Shown here one piece after another: positions 1 through 35,799 of a stretch of DNA of 64,000 nucleotides. Below the pieces are notes generated by a model. It did not search any database. It was not told the origin of the DNA and saw only the letters and a list, made by a program, of their open reading frames with translations. The stretch is from contig OY754967.1 in assembly GCA_963576475.1 (NCBI GenBank), positions 20,996,414 through 21,060,413 of the forward strand, given 5' to 3'. The position numbers were made by a program, and so were the translations under genes. This stretch comes from Molanna angustata (Eukaryota; Arthropoda; Insecta; Trichoptera; Molannidae). How positions within the stretch are numbered: the first letter of the stretch is position 1; each line of letters starts with the position of its first letter.

Positions 1-236
1 TTGGTGTATTAAGCTATTCGTTCAAATATTTATTTTGTATTTTCAAAAGAAATTACCAATTTAATTTTACGAAGTAACCTTACAAATCAATAATATTATC
101 TCGTTTTTCGATCTAAAAAGCCAAGTGATAAGAAAGTAGTTACAAATCAAATATATCAGTTTTCAAATAGACATATCTGGATAATAACCATTTTCTTTGT
201 GTATTGAATATTCCTTACTTCCTTCCTTCCTTTCAA
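1..236 (+). other. Leader/upstream region of the ABHD3 gene
   Basis: This AT-rich stretch precedes the start codon and probably includes the 5' untranslated region. A CTTCC/TTCC run sits just before the ATG. I see no convincing TATA box or initiator, and the transcription start may lie outside the window. Confidence 0.4.
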
Positions 237-23518
<23,282 letters not shown>

Positions 23519-23582
23519 TGAAGAGTACAAATTTTATTTAGATATTAAATGTGATCTACGATCACTGTAGTCAAATCTTCTT

Positions 23583-23588
23583 AATAAA
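23583..23588 (+). promoter_or_regulatory. Poly(A) signal AATAAA of the ABHD3 gene
   Basis: A canonical AATAAA occurs 65 bp after the stop codon, a plausible distance for a short 3' untranslated region. Downstream GT-rich sequence follows at about 23690-23720. Confidence 0.6.
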
Positions 23589-24928
23589 CTAGATATGAAA
23601 CTTTGATCTGCAACATTTATTCTTTACAAGCATATCTAGTGTAACTTGCATACTTCCGTTACACAGGTACGAGTAATAAAGTAAATTCCTATTATTGTTT
23701 GTTTACTTTTTCATGTTAATCTGATAATGTAGGACTACCTACTGGATACTATAAATAAAAAATATGTTTTTTTTAACTTTTCTACAGACAATTCTTGGTT
23801 GAACTCCATTTCAAATAATAAATATGTTGTCAATTAAAGTTTCATATCTAGTTATTACAAGAATGGCTCAGTGAGTGTCTTATTAGTCTGTTTGGAAAAA
23901 TCTAGTGTTAAGGTACTGATAAACAATACACAATTTGGACTTCTGTAGATCAAAACCAAGCTTATATAATCATCTAAACACCGCTTCCCCACTGATCCTT
24001 AGCAAAACTACAGATATTTTTTGAGTGAAAGTAATGCAAATTTAAGTTTTCATACTTTATATTTACATAACAAATAATTGTTTTTCTATTTATTAACAAA
24101 ATCTTACAATTCAGAATTAAAACTAAAATTATATTAGTGAATCAATATAATAATTTGTGATTAATAACGAATCACATTTCATTGTTTATATTTGTTTTTA
24201 GAGTTTTCTTACTGATGTATTCCTTTAATTTGAATATTTTGAAATTACAATGTGCAATTTTGTGCGGTCTCTTCTCCAACTATCACAGTAGAATATTTTT
24301 TTATCTATGGCGGCAGAAATAGCTTCTTAGAGCCCTTGTATAAATGTCAATATAAAAAAAACATTTAAACACTGACTCTAAAATCAAAAAACAATATCAT
24401 ATCATGGAAAGTCAACTTTGAATTTCTTCTGAGGTAAATCTTAATTAAAATTAATTATAGAATTTCAAGTTTTATAATCTTTAAAATGACATAAATGTAT
24501 TAAACATGGAGATTATTTTGTTTACTAGTAGTTATTTGTCTTGAAAAGACTTTACTTGTTTATCTAGTCTGTCACATTCAATGGTGACCCTAATATCTAC
24601 ATATAAGGTCCAGAGGATCATGAAATACCAAATAAAGAAATACATATTTATTTAGATATGCATTGCATCCACGTACTGGTAAAGATTATTGATAATTGAA
24701 CATTATTGATTATGTTTTATGATGATTTGTTAAATATTTAATATCTTGAACTTTCATGGTGGTAACATTGTGAAAATCCATAATTAATATACTTAGTAAA
24801 AATTTTAACTTTGTTCCAACTAAAGTGGTTTTAGCAAAATTAAAATTTTTATTAATTGTATTTAATGTTATTTAATTTTGTTTTTATTTTACTTTCATAG
24901 TTTACTTTTTCTATTCAAGTTTTGTGTC
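23589..24928. other. Intergenic spacer after ABHD3
   Basis: AT-rich spacer with no supported coding frame. A second, weaker poly(A)-like hexamer region occurs near 23750-23830. Confidence 0.35.
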
Positions 24929-24936
24929 ATTAGCAC

Positions 24937-27430
24937 TAGTGTCCGACCGGAGGTCAGATTTTAGACAAAGCTGAAGGTTTGACTTCTAAGAAATTTTATA
25001 ATGAATACTCTATACTTTTATGCAATTTTTGACCTAACCCTTCAACCAGGTTTATCTGTTTGAAAACAATTCAATTTAGCCCGATTCGTGAGCACATACA
25101 AATTTTTCAGTTTTTAGCAGCCAATAGGAAACTTTGGCTTCAGCCAAACCTTTGCCTTTGGTCAAACCGAAGTGCTTTTTTTTACCAAAACCCATGGATG
25201 TTCTTAAGGGAATGGATGTAAGCATTGATAAATTTTTTGAAGCTGCAAGAGGATTTCAATAAAATGTAGTTTTCTCTTCATATCTTATATTTTAGTAAGG
25301 TGAGTTGGGGGAAGATCGATAATTTGAATTTACTCCGAAGTCTTGCAACATTATTAGTTGTCGATGGTTCGGTTTTATACGTCATTTCCTCACATACCAT
25401 CGTTCAGTTCAAGCTAGTTCAGCGCGCTAAGTGGACGTGTGATATGATCAATTTACTCAGCAGAGGTATTTTCGCGCCAAATTGTGAGATATTCGATCTT
25501 ACCCCATATTGAATAACTCCTCTAATATTTAATTTTTTATTGATATTTTTTTTTCGTGCACTTTTTTTTGAATTTGCGAACATATTTGCAATGTTTTATT
25601 TCTCTAAATATAAAAGTTTTCATTTTAAACCATATTCCGGTCTTAACCCATCAAAAAATCAAGGGGGAAGTTCGGAATACTTCATTTCCGATCTTTCCCC
25701 ATTTTGATTATCCATAGTAAAATCCAAACATTCCCAAACTTTACATTATTAAAAAAAATATTTTTATTTAGGTAGGTAGGTACCTACTTAGTAATAAAGT
25801 ATAATACTTATAAAATATTTATTGAGACGAATAAAAGTTTACATTTAATAATTATATTCCTATTTCATAGATAAATTAAAAGTATAATTTATCATTGTTG
25901 AATCGGAATGAAAATAACATGAAAAATATGACCAATGATCATTTATAAATAATAATATTCTAAACTTAAACAGATTTTTCATTTTTTACATTCTATGACA
26001 CTTGATGTTTAGAAATTAATTAATAAAAATAAAATAAAAGACAATATAGTAAACTCCAGATATCTACCAAATTTATCCACACTCCTTCAAACTTACATCG
26101 ACTAACCCACATATTTACAATATTTATGTAAGTAGGGTCAGGTGAGTAGAAATGAGCGTTTAAACGAAAGCTGATTAAAATATTCGTTTAAAAAATAATC
26201 AATCAAAAGCTATTAATATAAAACTATCTTCGTTTATAGTTGCGACTGTTGCGAGCGCAATAACGATTTATAATAAAATCGTTTTTTGTAGGTACGTTAA
26301 CAGAAGATATTTTAAAGTGATATTAAATTTTGTTTCAATCAGCAGTATTTTTTATATGTAAGTTAATGAATAAAAAAAACAGAATTTTTCATATTTAAGT
26401 TAATGTTCAAAACCTAATATAAATTGAAAGTCAAATTCATTAAAGTTCATGGTAATATATGTATTTTAGTAAAGATTGAAAGAATGATAACAGTTTGAGA
26501 ACTGGAGGCGTATATTCACGAATGCGGGGTAAGATCGAAATATCGAAAAACTATTATTTGAATTTATGCCAGTTTGAGAATAATTTTGGTTAAAAAAATA
26601 TTTGATTTGGTTAGTAGGAGAACAAAGAAATTATATTAAAATAATTATAATACTTAATGTTTATTAAAGATTTTAGAAGATATTCCGATCTTGCCCCTCA
26701 AACGTCCGATCTTGCCCCACAGTAAATAAAAATAAAGTTATTTTCTAAAACCTTTTTTTTTAAAGAAAGTATAGCTGCTATGATGCTCTAAATATGTTTA
26801 TATTGGAGAAAAATTAGTTTTCTTGGCTTAAATACCTATTTTAGTTTACTAACTGATAGATTACGTGTGAAAAAATTTACAACAAACTTCACGCACTTTG
26901 CTAAAAATCCATCAGGTCTTCCCCCAACTCACCTTAAATGAAGAACAAGATTTATGTAAACTGGAGTAAATGAAACCATTTTCACTATAGAAAACAAATT
27001 TATAAAATGTGAAATAAATAAATCTATAAATGTGAATAAATCTACCAAAGCACAATTTACTGTACATACTAAAAGCAAAGCAATAAAAAATATATATAGA
27101 GAACAAACATATAAAATGTAAATAATAATAAAAAGAAAAATTTACTGCACTGTACAAAAATGTTTTTTGAAATAATAAATTTAGAAAGTATTTTAAAAAT
27201 AATTTCCCAAAAATACACCCCAATAGCTAGACGGCAAATGCCAAACTGGTTGGAAACAAACGCAGCTTCAAAAATTTTATGAATGCCTCTATCCATTAGT
27301 TAGTGGACATCCATGTGCAATTTGGTTCAAGATGGCCACCAGAGGGTTTTTTCAAACCCCCTATTGGTTTCAAATGTCAGCATACAAATTGGTACCAACA
27401 TTCCGAAGCCGAAGGTTTGTTTGAACACTT
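24937..27430. mobile_element. hAT-like nonautonomous element with a nested mariner-like element
   Basis: The ends TAGTGTCCGACC (left) and the complement AAGTGTTCAAAC (right) are related short terminal repeats. They are flanked by ATTAGCAC (24929-24936) and GTTAGCAC (27431-27438), an 8-bp duplication with one mismatch, as expected for hAT. Inner flanks are also inverted relatives of each other (GAAGCTGC / GCAGCTTC beside the nested element; CCAATAGGAAA / CCTATTGG). No transposase is present. Confidence 0.6.
25298..26934. mobile_element. Mariner/Tc1-like nonautonomous element, 1637 bp
   Basis: Perfect 18-bp terminal inverted repeats AGGTGAGTTGGGGGAAGA are flanked by TA on both sides (25296-25297, 26935-26936), the Tc1/mariner target. 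The interior repeats the motif GATCTTNCCCC in both orientations near 25311, 25495, 25690, 26525, 26687 and 26706. No transposase frame is seen. It lies inside the hAT-like element. Confidence 0.75.
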
Positions 27431-28864
27431 GTTAGCACATATGTGGCCTGACATATTTTTAAATGACCTTGAAAATAATTAAAACAACCGATAATTATAG
27501 GATTCTGTCAAAATCGAAATAACATTATTTATGATGTGTATTCCGCTTATTGAATTTTTTACTACTAAATATTTATTGTTGGCATTGAATATATCTTCAA
27601 GGTTTCTAATCTAGTTTTGTTAATTACATTCTCATATAATATGACAGTTCAGCGATAGCCTTTCACTATTTGTTTCATTGTAGTTTATATTGTGGTATAT
27701 TTGGTAAATCTTAAAAAATATTGAACATCTAACTGACTTTGAAGATTCAATGATGTATTATCTCAAAATGGATATGACAATATATTATCATTTTTGATAT
27801 TTTTACATATGTACCATCACAGCGTATCTAGTACTATCCTAAGTCATAGCCTCACAAGTACTTTCTACAGTTTGGTATTTTTCCTGCATAATAAAACAAA
27901 TTTCATTTACAAATAGGAAAATTACAATTCCCTTCAAAGGTATTCCAAACAGACAATTATTGGTATCTGCCATATACCTGGCATAAATATTAATGATACT
28001 TGTGTATCATATTGACATAAATTATATTATATATTGCAAGTTGTGCCTTTTGTATAGTCTAGTTGCTATATTTAAATAGTTGCACAAAGAACAAATTACC
28101 TATTATGTATAGATTTATAGTTTATAACTTTTACATCACTAGTGATAATATTAAATTACATATATATTACATAATTACAAACATTTGTCAAAATGTTGTG
28201 CCTTCATATATTTTTTGTTGAATAATATTATTTATACTTCATGCAAATAAAATCGAAGAGCTTTAATGTTTTTTTTTTATTCTTTACCAATGTTTTCCAT
28301 TATTTTTGTAGATATATAAAAAATCATTTTATGGTGAAAATATGCCATTATATGACACTAGATAAAAATAATTATAGCTAAATAAATCTTATATCTTTTT
28401 GGTTAAGTGATTTGGCTGACTTAAAAAGTTTTTCCTTACAATAAGTACGTAGTTTCTGATCTAATTATAAATTTATTGATTTGAATATTTTATTCATATT
28501 AAGAATTTTCATGTTGTCATGATATTAAATTAGTAATTTGGGTTAGCGACCATATTAGCACAGCGCTCAGACGGATTTAAGTGTTCTATATAGAAATTCA
28601 TGCGCCTGTATTGGATCGTCGGCAATAACGACGTCGTTGCTAGGAGACAAAAATACAACCCGTTTGCTGCACTTGTGTGGACGCTAAGCTTTTTTTTTAT
28701 TATGTTCACATTTTAAAAAACTGCAATTATATGTGTCAATTTTTCACGTCGCCCTAAACAACTCATCACATCCTGAGTTGAGAATTGCTAAATTATGGAA
28801 TGAAATAAAAATAATGTTTTAATAATGATATGATTTCAATAATACAGAAACATAAACAGGCTAA

Positions 28865-28985
28865 TCCTTTTTTATATGACGTACATATACATTTTCATAC
28901 ATTACCTAAATTAAGAATAAATGCTTGTGCTATAGGTGAACAACATTGGTCAAAGCAGTTATGGTGGGCCTGAACTCGCCATCAC
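28865..28985 (-). mobile_element. Diverged copy of the tRNA-Ala-like SINE
   Basis: TAAGAATAAATGCTTGTGCT and ATAGGTGAA match the SINE body at 58785-58812, and the adjoining GTACATATACATT matches the part now at 52949-52968. The tRNA head is eroded. This copy shows what the SINE looked like without the LOA insertion. Confidence 0.6.
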
Positions 28986-28989
28986 TGGA

Positions 28990-31395
28990 TTGTAAAGAAA
29001 AATATTTTATTTTAAAGAGAATAATACATATTTTGTTAAGTACGTAAAATAGTATAAAGTATTTTTTTCTTCATACATTCTACTTAGTGATACCCCTCCA
29101 CTCACTTGTATATTACTCGGTTAAAGCAATACTGTATTCTACACAAATAAATGTGATGGTTATAAATTGATTTATGAATATTTTTTTTTAATAAAGAAAC
29201 AAATTGAATGGGTTTTTAACTATTTTACTTCTCTTTAAACTTGTTTTTTTTTAATATAACTAGTAGGAACCGTAAATTAAACAATTTAATGAACATAACA
29301 TAAAATTTAAAAATGGCCCTTATGAGCTAAATCTTTTATAATAATTTTTTCAACTAAAACTAATGGCAAAAATCATATGTTTCGTAACAGGCCTTTTGCG
29401 GTTGCGCTCTGGCATAAATCTCCAAATTTAAAGAATAAGAAAATTTGGTATTTTGATACACGCTCGTATTACTTTGATAGTCCCACAATTATGGCTGAAA
29501 ATTCGCTAAAATTTGTGTTTACGACCATAAAATATGGCATACTGACCTGTTGCCAAATTTAATGAAGAAATTTTTCCTGGAATCTGGCCACTCTTTCTAA
29601 GGAAAAAAATTTACTCAGGTTTTCTATAGTAGTCCGTGCGTGTACTCCAGTGTCAATAAATCGTGCATGCATCGCAATATTTTGTCATTATATTTGTAAA
29701 GCATTCGACTTACAGAAAATACCTCATTTTTTTCTTGTTGGGATAACTACTATTTAGGTTATATTAATTATCTAACTAATTTTGCGTATTGTACTGAATT
29801 AACTGTGAGTTTGCTTCTCCGAACACAGGACTTTTCTAGTGAGAGAGGCTAATATAATAATTTTGTAAACATTGTATTACAAAATTTCGCAACACTAGTA
29901 TTGTTAAGTAAAGTATTTTAAATACATATGTAGTTTTCAATAATAATATTCTATCTAAATCATTTATATGGTAGAAATAAACAACCTATAATATGCAGCT
30001 TAAATTATTTTTGGCCAACTTTATTTTAATACTCAAACTTTTCATTTTTACCCTAATAACCCTACCCTAGAAAATAATCTTTCATAAATCTTAATTTTTT
30101 GTTAATTATAACTTAAATAATATATTGTTTTTTTATTATTAAATAATCTACCCAGAATAATAATGTTAATCTTTCAAAATGAAAATGGCTATGAAATTTA
30201 AATTAGTCTAAGACTAAGACAATCTCTCTCATTCATGTGCTGTCAGCCTAAAGGATGGTCATACTAAAATAATTAAATCAATAACATTTTTGTCGGTTGA
30301 CCTTTTATTGGTATAAAAAATCTTAATACAGTATATTATTTTATCTGTATTGAAACTGTTACAATGAAAACCTATTATAAATATACAATTCACACAAATT
30401 ACAAATTTGACATTCACAATTATGTGATGAAAATTTCTTCAAAAGTGTGCAACATTCAATTCAATGCAACAAGTTATATTGTAATATATAATAATATATG
30501 TATATTATTAACAGAACATCATCACAATGTTATGCTAAATTATGTTAGTAAAAAAAAAAAACTGCAAAGGCAAAATGATTTTTTTACAATATTTCATAAA
30601 ATTAAACCCTTAGATGAAAAAATTTTGAAGGAAAAATGTGCGCAGTAGCAAAATAGCATAGAATACATTTATTTTAAAGGCTTGCTCACATTCGATAACA
30701 GAGATTTTAATACTGTTTCTAAAACACTTGAAATATTTAAGTATTTTGTATTTAATCATATGTATATATTACAAAGACAATATAGATATTTTAATATAAT
30801 AATAAATTTAACCATAAATTATACATTCATTTAATGTTGATTAAACACATTATTCACTACATTCACAAACTGCACCCCTCCTAATTTTTGTCCAGTATGT
30901 CATTACATATTAAGACGAAATAATTTTAAAGTTATTTATTATAAATATTTTGAATACATAAATAGTATGCGGTGAAAACAAAGTGTTTGCATAAATTTAT
31001 AATCCTTATTTACTATTGTTTGCACAGGTAAATGCCATGACATTATTTATAAGAGATATAGGTACTTGTAGGTTTCTGCAGACGAGATGAGATGATTTGA
31101 AAATCACTATTCAATGAAACTTTGGGAAATTAGCAATATTACTAACATTGCATTGTCACTCACCTAATGTAAAAAAATATGATTAAAATGGCATTAACAC
31201 ACCACCGATAATGCAGTCATATTGGTATGCAAATTTGTTCCCTTGCATTGTGACTAAACAAAAATTATTGTCGTAATGTTGCAAAAACCTACATTCAGAA
31301 AACCAACTATTCAACAAATGGTTAAACACTTGATGGGAATTTATTTAGGGATATGACGTTTGGAGGGAAATTTAACAGGAGAGCAGTTATTGCTG
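28990..31395. other. Intergenic spacer before ZNF706
   Basis: AT-rich spacer. A 94-residue frame at 30364-30648 has no recognisable domain and is rich in residues expected from AT-rich noise. The last few hundred bases may be the ZNF706 3' untranslated region; a minus-strand AATAAA lies at 31340-31345. Confidence 0.4.
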
Positions 31396-32019
31396 TTAGA
31401 CATCTTTCAGTTCCTCTGGCAAATCATTCTTTGGATGTTTGTTTTCATAATGTTGCTTGTATGTTTTGGGATCGGGCATTTGTGCCTGAAATCAAATATA
31501 ATATCTCATATTATCATACAAGTGACTTATAACTAATTACTTATAAAGCAGTTAATACATCTTGATTATTTTTTTAACAACAATTCTTGATTATTTTTAT
31601 AATAACAATTCTCTAACTATTTTGTACTTATTAAAATGACTTTCATATTAAACTATCATTATATATTAAATTAATAAAGCTTGAGGCATAAAATTTGATA
31701 AGTAGTTAGTATGTAGGTACTTAGTATAAAATCAATTTACTATAGTATTTTAATTGCTTATAAATGATACTTTATATAACTGAGATCATCATTATAACGG
31801 TATTGTGTTAACAAATATCGCACCTACAAGTAAAAAGTGGGGAAATAAGTGATAGTAAAAGTAAAATCCTCTCACCTTGCATACAGTACAGACATGAACT
31901 AATGCTTTTTGAGCAGCTTTCTTTTGATCATTTGCACTGTGTCCTTGTTGCTTCTTTAATTTAGAATTCTTTTCTGCAGCCTTGGCTTGTGACTGGAGCT
32001 TTTGTTGACCGCGAGCCAT
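31396..32019 (-). CDS. ZNF706: ZNF706-type small C2H2 zinc-finger protein, 2 coding exons
   Basis: Coding exons 32019-31876 (48 codons) and 31485-31396 (29 codons plus stop) join at phase 0 through a GTGAGA donor and a TTCAG acceptor, giving 77 residues against 76 in vertebrate ZNF706. The protein begins MARGQQKLQSQAKA and has the Lys/Gln-rich SERF-like N-terminal half. The single finger is CTVCK...HYENKH, with both cysteines at the end of exon 1 and both histidines in exon 2, followed by PKNDLPEELKDV. Vertebrate ZNF706 is a small nuclear/cytosolic protein linked to restraint of stem-cell self-renewal and, through its SERF-like part, to protein aggregation; its insect role is not known to me. 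An acceptor (CTAG) just before the ATG indicates a noncoding first exon. Confidence 0.95.
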
Positions 32020-32355
32020 TCTAGATTAACAATAAATAATTTATATACTAATAAGAAACTTAGATTTCAAACATTAACATGACGTAAACATATGACTAAA
32101 ATATTTTTTCAATCAAATACAGTTGTAAAAAAGGTAAGATGCATACGGTATTTACCGTAAATAACTATTGATGAGTTGTTTTGAGCAAATAGAACGAGTA
32201 TTAAAATGTGTCAGTAATCATTCCAGTCGTAAACGTGATCGTGGTATCATAAAGCATATGTCTACATTTAATTACAGATAAATTAAAAACTGTCAAAAAC
32301 CAAACAATAAATAGGCATTCAAATATCAAGAAAATGAGTAGTATATTTTATTTAC

Positions 32356-32440
32356 CTGTATGACAAAAGCCTCAAAATCGTCCGAAGAAGCCACAAACCC
32401 TCACAACGACCAGAAACACGCCGAACTAAAATGTTGCTAG
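32356..32440 (-). other. Probable noncoding first exon of ZNF706
   Basis: The minus strand has CATACAG|GTAAAT, a strong donor at 32356, preceded by a GC-richer stretch. The matching acceptor lies one base before the ATG at 32019. The 5' end of this exon is not defined by sequence. Confidence 0.5.
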
Positions 32441-32528
32441 TACATATTATTTGATATTATTGTTATTGTCTTCTATGACTTCATAACAGTGTTTACATCA
32501 GTATACAGGAAGTAAAATATAGCGTACG

Positions 32529-32830
32529 TTGACAGATTTTCACCAAAGATTTCCATATAATATTCTAGATGGAGTACAATTTTCGCCAAACATCTTGAAC
32601 GAGCTTCCGGTTGCGCAGAGCGCAAATTTGTGTATTTTTGCTTCGTTGGTTTACGTGCAAATCGCCCCCCTTCTCGGCTATAAGTTCAAGATGTTTGGTT
32701 ACAACTTTACTATGAGTGAGTCATGGTATTTCGCACGTTTGACGTCATGGTTGGCAACATATTGCAGATTTCCATACATTTCAACACTTCCTAGATAACT
32801 TCTCTGAATCTTAACGAACAAAGTATTTTT
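32529..32830 (+). repeat. Dispersed repeat, copy 1 (copy 2 at 61386-61580)
   Basis: CCATATAATATTCTAGATG, TGAGTGAGTCATGGTAT and TTTCCATACATTTCAACACT all recur at 61.4-61.5 kb in the same order. In this copy a 113-bp MITE (32586-32698) splits the first and second blocks. Confidence 0.75.
32586..32698. mobile_element. 113-bp MITE, copy 1
   Basis: Terminal inverted repeats CCAAACATCTTGAAC at each end enclose a GC-richer centre with GGTTTACGTGCAAATCGCCC. A second copy of identical length is at 61121-61233 in the opposite orientation. Confidence 0.8.
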
Positions 32831-33741
32831 TTTTTTGACAAATTGTCATAAAATATGAAAATAAGGCACCATGTTGGAATGCCAAATAGTTATAAAAAAC
32901 TTTAACACAACTATTGCTAAAATTGTTTACTTTAAAACCTATTGCTTTGAAGGCCTCACCGTGGATAGCGTCAAATTGTAAAAAAATATTAATAAGGGAC
33001 CACGTTGGAACGCGCCAAATGGTTAAAATGGTATGTAGACGTTCTGAAAAATAAATAATTAGTGAAAAGGACAAATTAAACATATTAGATCCTGCTGGAA
33101 AGTAAAATACAAAAATAAACATTAAACACTGTCTCCGAAGAGAATAATCTTATAAAACATAATCGGCTGTTATGTGCCTGAAAAGACTTAATTATACGTT
33201 AAAATACAGGAATGGCAAAAATAATATATAACTGAAAAGATTTTACCAAACTGCTCTCTAAACAGAACTGCTGATGAAACACTTACACTATACTTTCAAA
33301 TACTTTTTTTATAAATTAAAACTAACATAAAATCACCCCCGTCGTTAATTGTATCTGAAAGAAACATTATTATTAACACTTATATTCACCCCCCGATAAC
33401 TATTTGGATCTGAAACACATTTAGTCACTACCATGCAATTAATATACTATTATACAAAAAAAAACTAGAACCGTCCGACAGTCCGAGCACGTGGCGTTAC
33501 ACTTTATAAGATAGACCGTTCGATACGCGATAGACTTGATGTACTACGTTTTACCCTGGCCGGGCTCCCGAATGCGACTCGCTGACAACTCGATGACAAA
33601 CAACCGAACTCAACAGGGTAGCCCTGCGCCAATAAGACAGGGAGAGACAGTTTATGGGCCCAGCACGCTTCCGCGGCGCTACATGCGATGGCTGATAAAA
33701 GCATATTGTGCATTTATACAAGTGTGCGGATGAATGAAAAG

Positions 33742-33913
33742 GCTGAAAAAATACTTGTTCCACGTTGGGACGCGAAATTGATAACTGAAGAAGGCGGAGA
33801 AGAATACTTGTCCAACGCTGGGACGCGAAATTGATAACTGAAAGAGCTTAAAAGAATACTGGTCCCACGTTGAGACGCGAAATTGATATCTAAAAGATGC
33901 TGAAAAGAATACT
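33742..33913. repeat. 52-bp tandem repeat, three and a bit units
   Basis: Units start near 33742, 33794, 33846 and 33899 and share AGAATACTTG, CCACGTTGGGACGCGAAATT and GATAACTGAA. The same array is in the duplicate at about 45622-45793. A related phrase, CCACGTTGGAACGCGCC, stands alone at 33000-33016. Confidence 0.85.
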
Positions 33914-34037
33914 TCTATTAAAACAAACATTATCGGCTCTCATGTGTCTGAAAAGACATATACATAAAATTCAGGCATGGTAAAAATAAGGATATTATAA
34001 AACTGGAAAGATCTTACCAAACTGCTCTCCAACCAGG

Positions 34038-34866
34038 TTGCGGCTCTAAGGGCCTAGGCAGTAAAGGCGGGGGTGGGCGGCCGACGCTGTTGCGCCCTCG
34101 TCAATTCTGTACTTAGAGAAGAGCAGGACGAACGCCTTTAGTCTCGCTCGGCAGTGACTCGTCAACTGTGGCGAATGTTGTTGTGTGGTTCGGGCACACC
34201 GCCGGCGCAGACGTCGGGTCAGACATCCTGTGTTGACAACTAGACGTCATATCTGACAGGTGATGATTGCGTCGGATGCCCCCGGTGTTAGCCCGCGGAA
34301 CCTTCGGACGCCAACACGAGGACCGATGCGTCGGGATATAAGCCTAGGTTGCGGCTCTAAGGGCCCAGGCAGTAAAGGCGGGGGTGGGCGGCCGACGCTG
34401 TTGTGCCCTCGTCATTCTATACTTAGAGAAGAGCAGGACGGACGCCTCTAGTCTCGCTCGGCAGTTACTCGTCAACTGTGGCGAATGTTGTTGTGTGGTT
34501 CGGGCACACCGCCGGCGCAGACGTCGGGTCAGACATCCTGTGTTGACAACGAGACGTCAAATCTGACAGGTGATGATTGCGTCGGATGCCCCCGGTGTTA
34601 GCCCGCGGAACCTTCGGACGCCAACACGAGGACCGAGGGGTCGGGGTACAAGCCCCTCCGACTTGAAACGGAGTGTACTTAGCGGCCGATTTCGAGACCA
34701 ATCGGAGGCCCTGACGTGTGTGGTTGGATTCTCGGGGGCAGTGGTTGAACCCGATGGATGGTGGATATTTTGTGTTTGTCCGATGTTGCGGCTGCGTCCG
34801 GTGGTGAACAGGGCCAATGAGCTCTATAGCGTCGCCGGCGTGGAAGTGGATCGCGATCCCCCTCGA
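34038..34866. mobile_element. 829-bp GC-rich insertion with 15-bp target duplication
   Basis: It is flanked by TGCTCTCCAACCAGG at 34023-34037 and 34867-34881. The duplicate at 45903-45917 has a single copy of that sequence and no insert, so it is an empty site. Inside, a unit of 311 bp beginning TTGCGGCTCTAAGGGCC is repeated at 34038 and 34349. There is no poly(A) or simple tail and no recognisable protein. The 15-bp duplication fits target-primed retrotransposition. The family is unknown to me. Confidence 0.8.
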
Positions 34867-35478
34867 TGCTCTCCAACCAGGACTGCGATGAAACACTTTA
34901 ACACTTTATTACTTTTTTTATAACTTAAAAACTATCTTATAATCACCCCTCGTTGGTAATGGTATCTGAAAGATTTTTTTTATTAATACTTATAATTATA
35001 CAGTTAAGATGCTGAGGCCGTCCGACAGCCCAGCCAATCAAATTTTAATGGTTCTATCCCGTTCGCGGACAATATACCGGACTCGACTCACAACCACTCA
35101 CTGAACACTGACCGACTACCACTTACTCCTACCGAATGACAACTGACTGGACACAGCAGGGCGACCCAGCGTCCGTGGAACATGAAGTAGGAGGGGGGGG
35201 GGTCTAACTGCATCGCCGGATGAAAGCCAAGGTTCCAAGAATCTGTTAATTACAATCCGTTCCTAGAATTAATAGAAGAAATACATTAGGCCTTGATATC
35301 ATAATGCACGGAAATATATCGATCACAATACTTATGGAAATATCAACGTATAATTCCATTACTCGCAAGGAACATTTCAAAATCCTTGGATAATTATTAG
35401 TAGACTGCAGTCATATGGCTTTTCCTAACAAAGTTTGCCGAAAACCTGCCAAGCAATACGCCTTTGTGCAAAGTCTAA

Positions 35479-35685
35479 TGGTGACTTTCACCAACGCCCC
35501 CTAACTCTTAGGTGCTACCTAAGAATTCTTATGTACTACCTAACGTGAATTTTCGTTTCACCACCTACATAAGAGTTACCTAAGACGCTAAGACCGATGA
35601 AAAACAAACGATACGTTAGGGGCTACCTAAGCTTAGGTGATACCCAGCTATGTGACAGTTTAGGTAACGTTGGTGAAAGTCACCA
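35479..35685. mobile_element. 207-bp Harbinger-like MITE
   Basis: Inverted repeats TGGTGACTTTCACCAACG are at both ends, with TAA on each side (35476-35478, 35686-35688). The interior is itself repetitive (CTTAGGTGCTACCTAAG and relatives). The segmental duplication breaks off inside this element: only its left part is present at 46515-46565. Confidence 0.75.
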
Positions 35686-35799
35686 TAAGAGGGTATATAA
35701 TGTAATTATTAGTACTCTTTGTGCAAAGTCCATATATATTATTAAGTCTATGGACAATTTTCAATCTGTCATAGAAAAGAGATTTGCAATCTGTGTTCT

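Larger units (their letters stand above)
32909..35529. repeat. Segmental duplication, copy 1
   Basis: From CAACTATTGCTAAAATTGTT to ACCTAAGAATTCT this segment matches 44788-46565. The offset is a constant 11880 bp up to 34037 and 11036 bp after 34882; the difference is the 829-bp insertion plus one 15-bp duplication found only here. By eye I found no substitution between copies. The segment itself looks like repetitive DNA: the block CCAAACTGCTCTC...GATGAAACAC occurs twice in diverged form (about 33247 and 34017/34865), as do the phrases ATCGGCT...TGAAAAGAC. Confidence 0.9.

Noticed and set aside
24929..27438. Treating the whole 2.5 kb as one element with unrelated inverted ends
   Set aside because: Two independent sets of ends with their own target duplications (8-bp and TA) are better explained by nesting.
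33504..34923. Short frames in the duplicated segment and GC-rich insertion, identical in both copies
   Set aside because: Identity reflects recent duplication, not selection on protein; no domain is recognisable.
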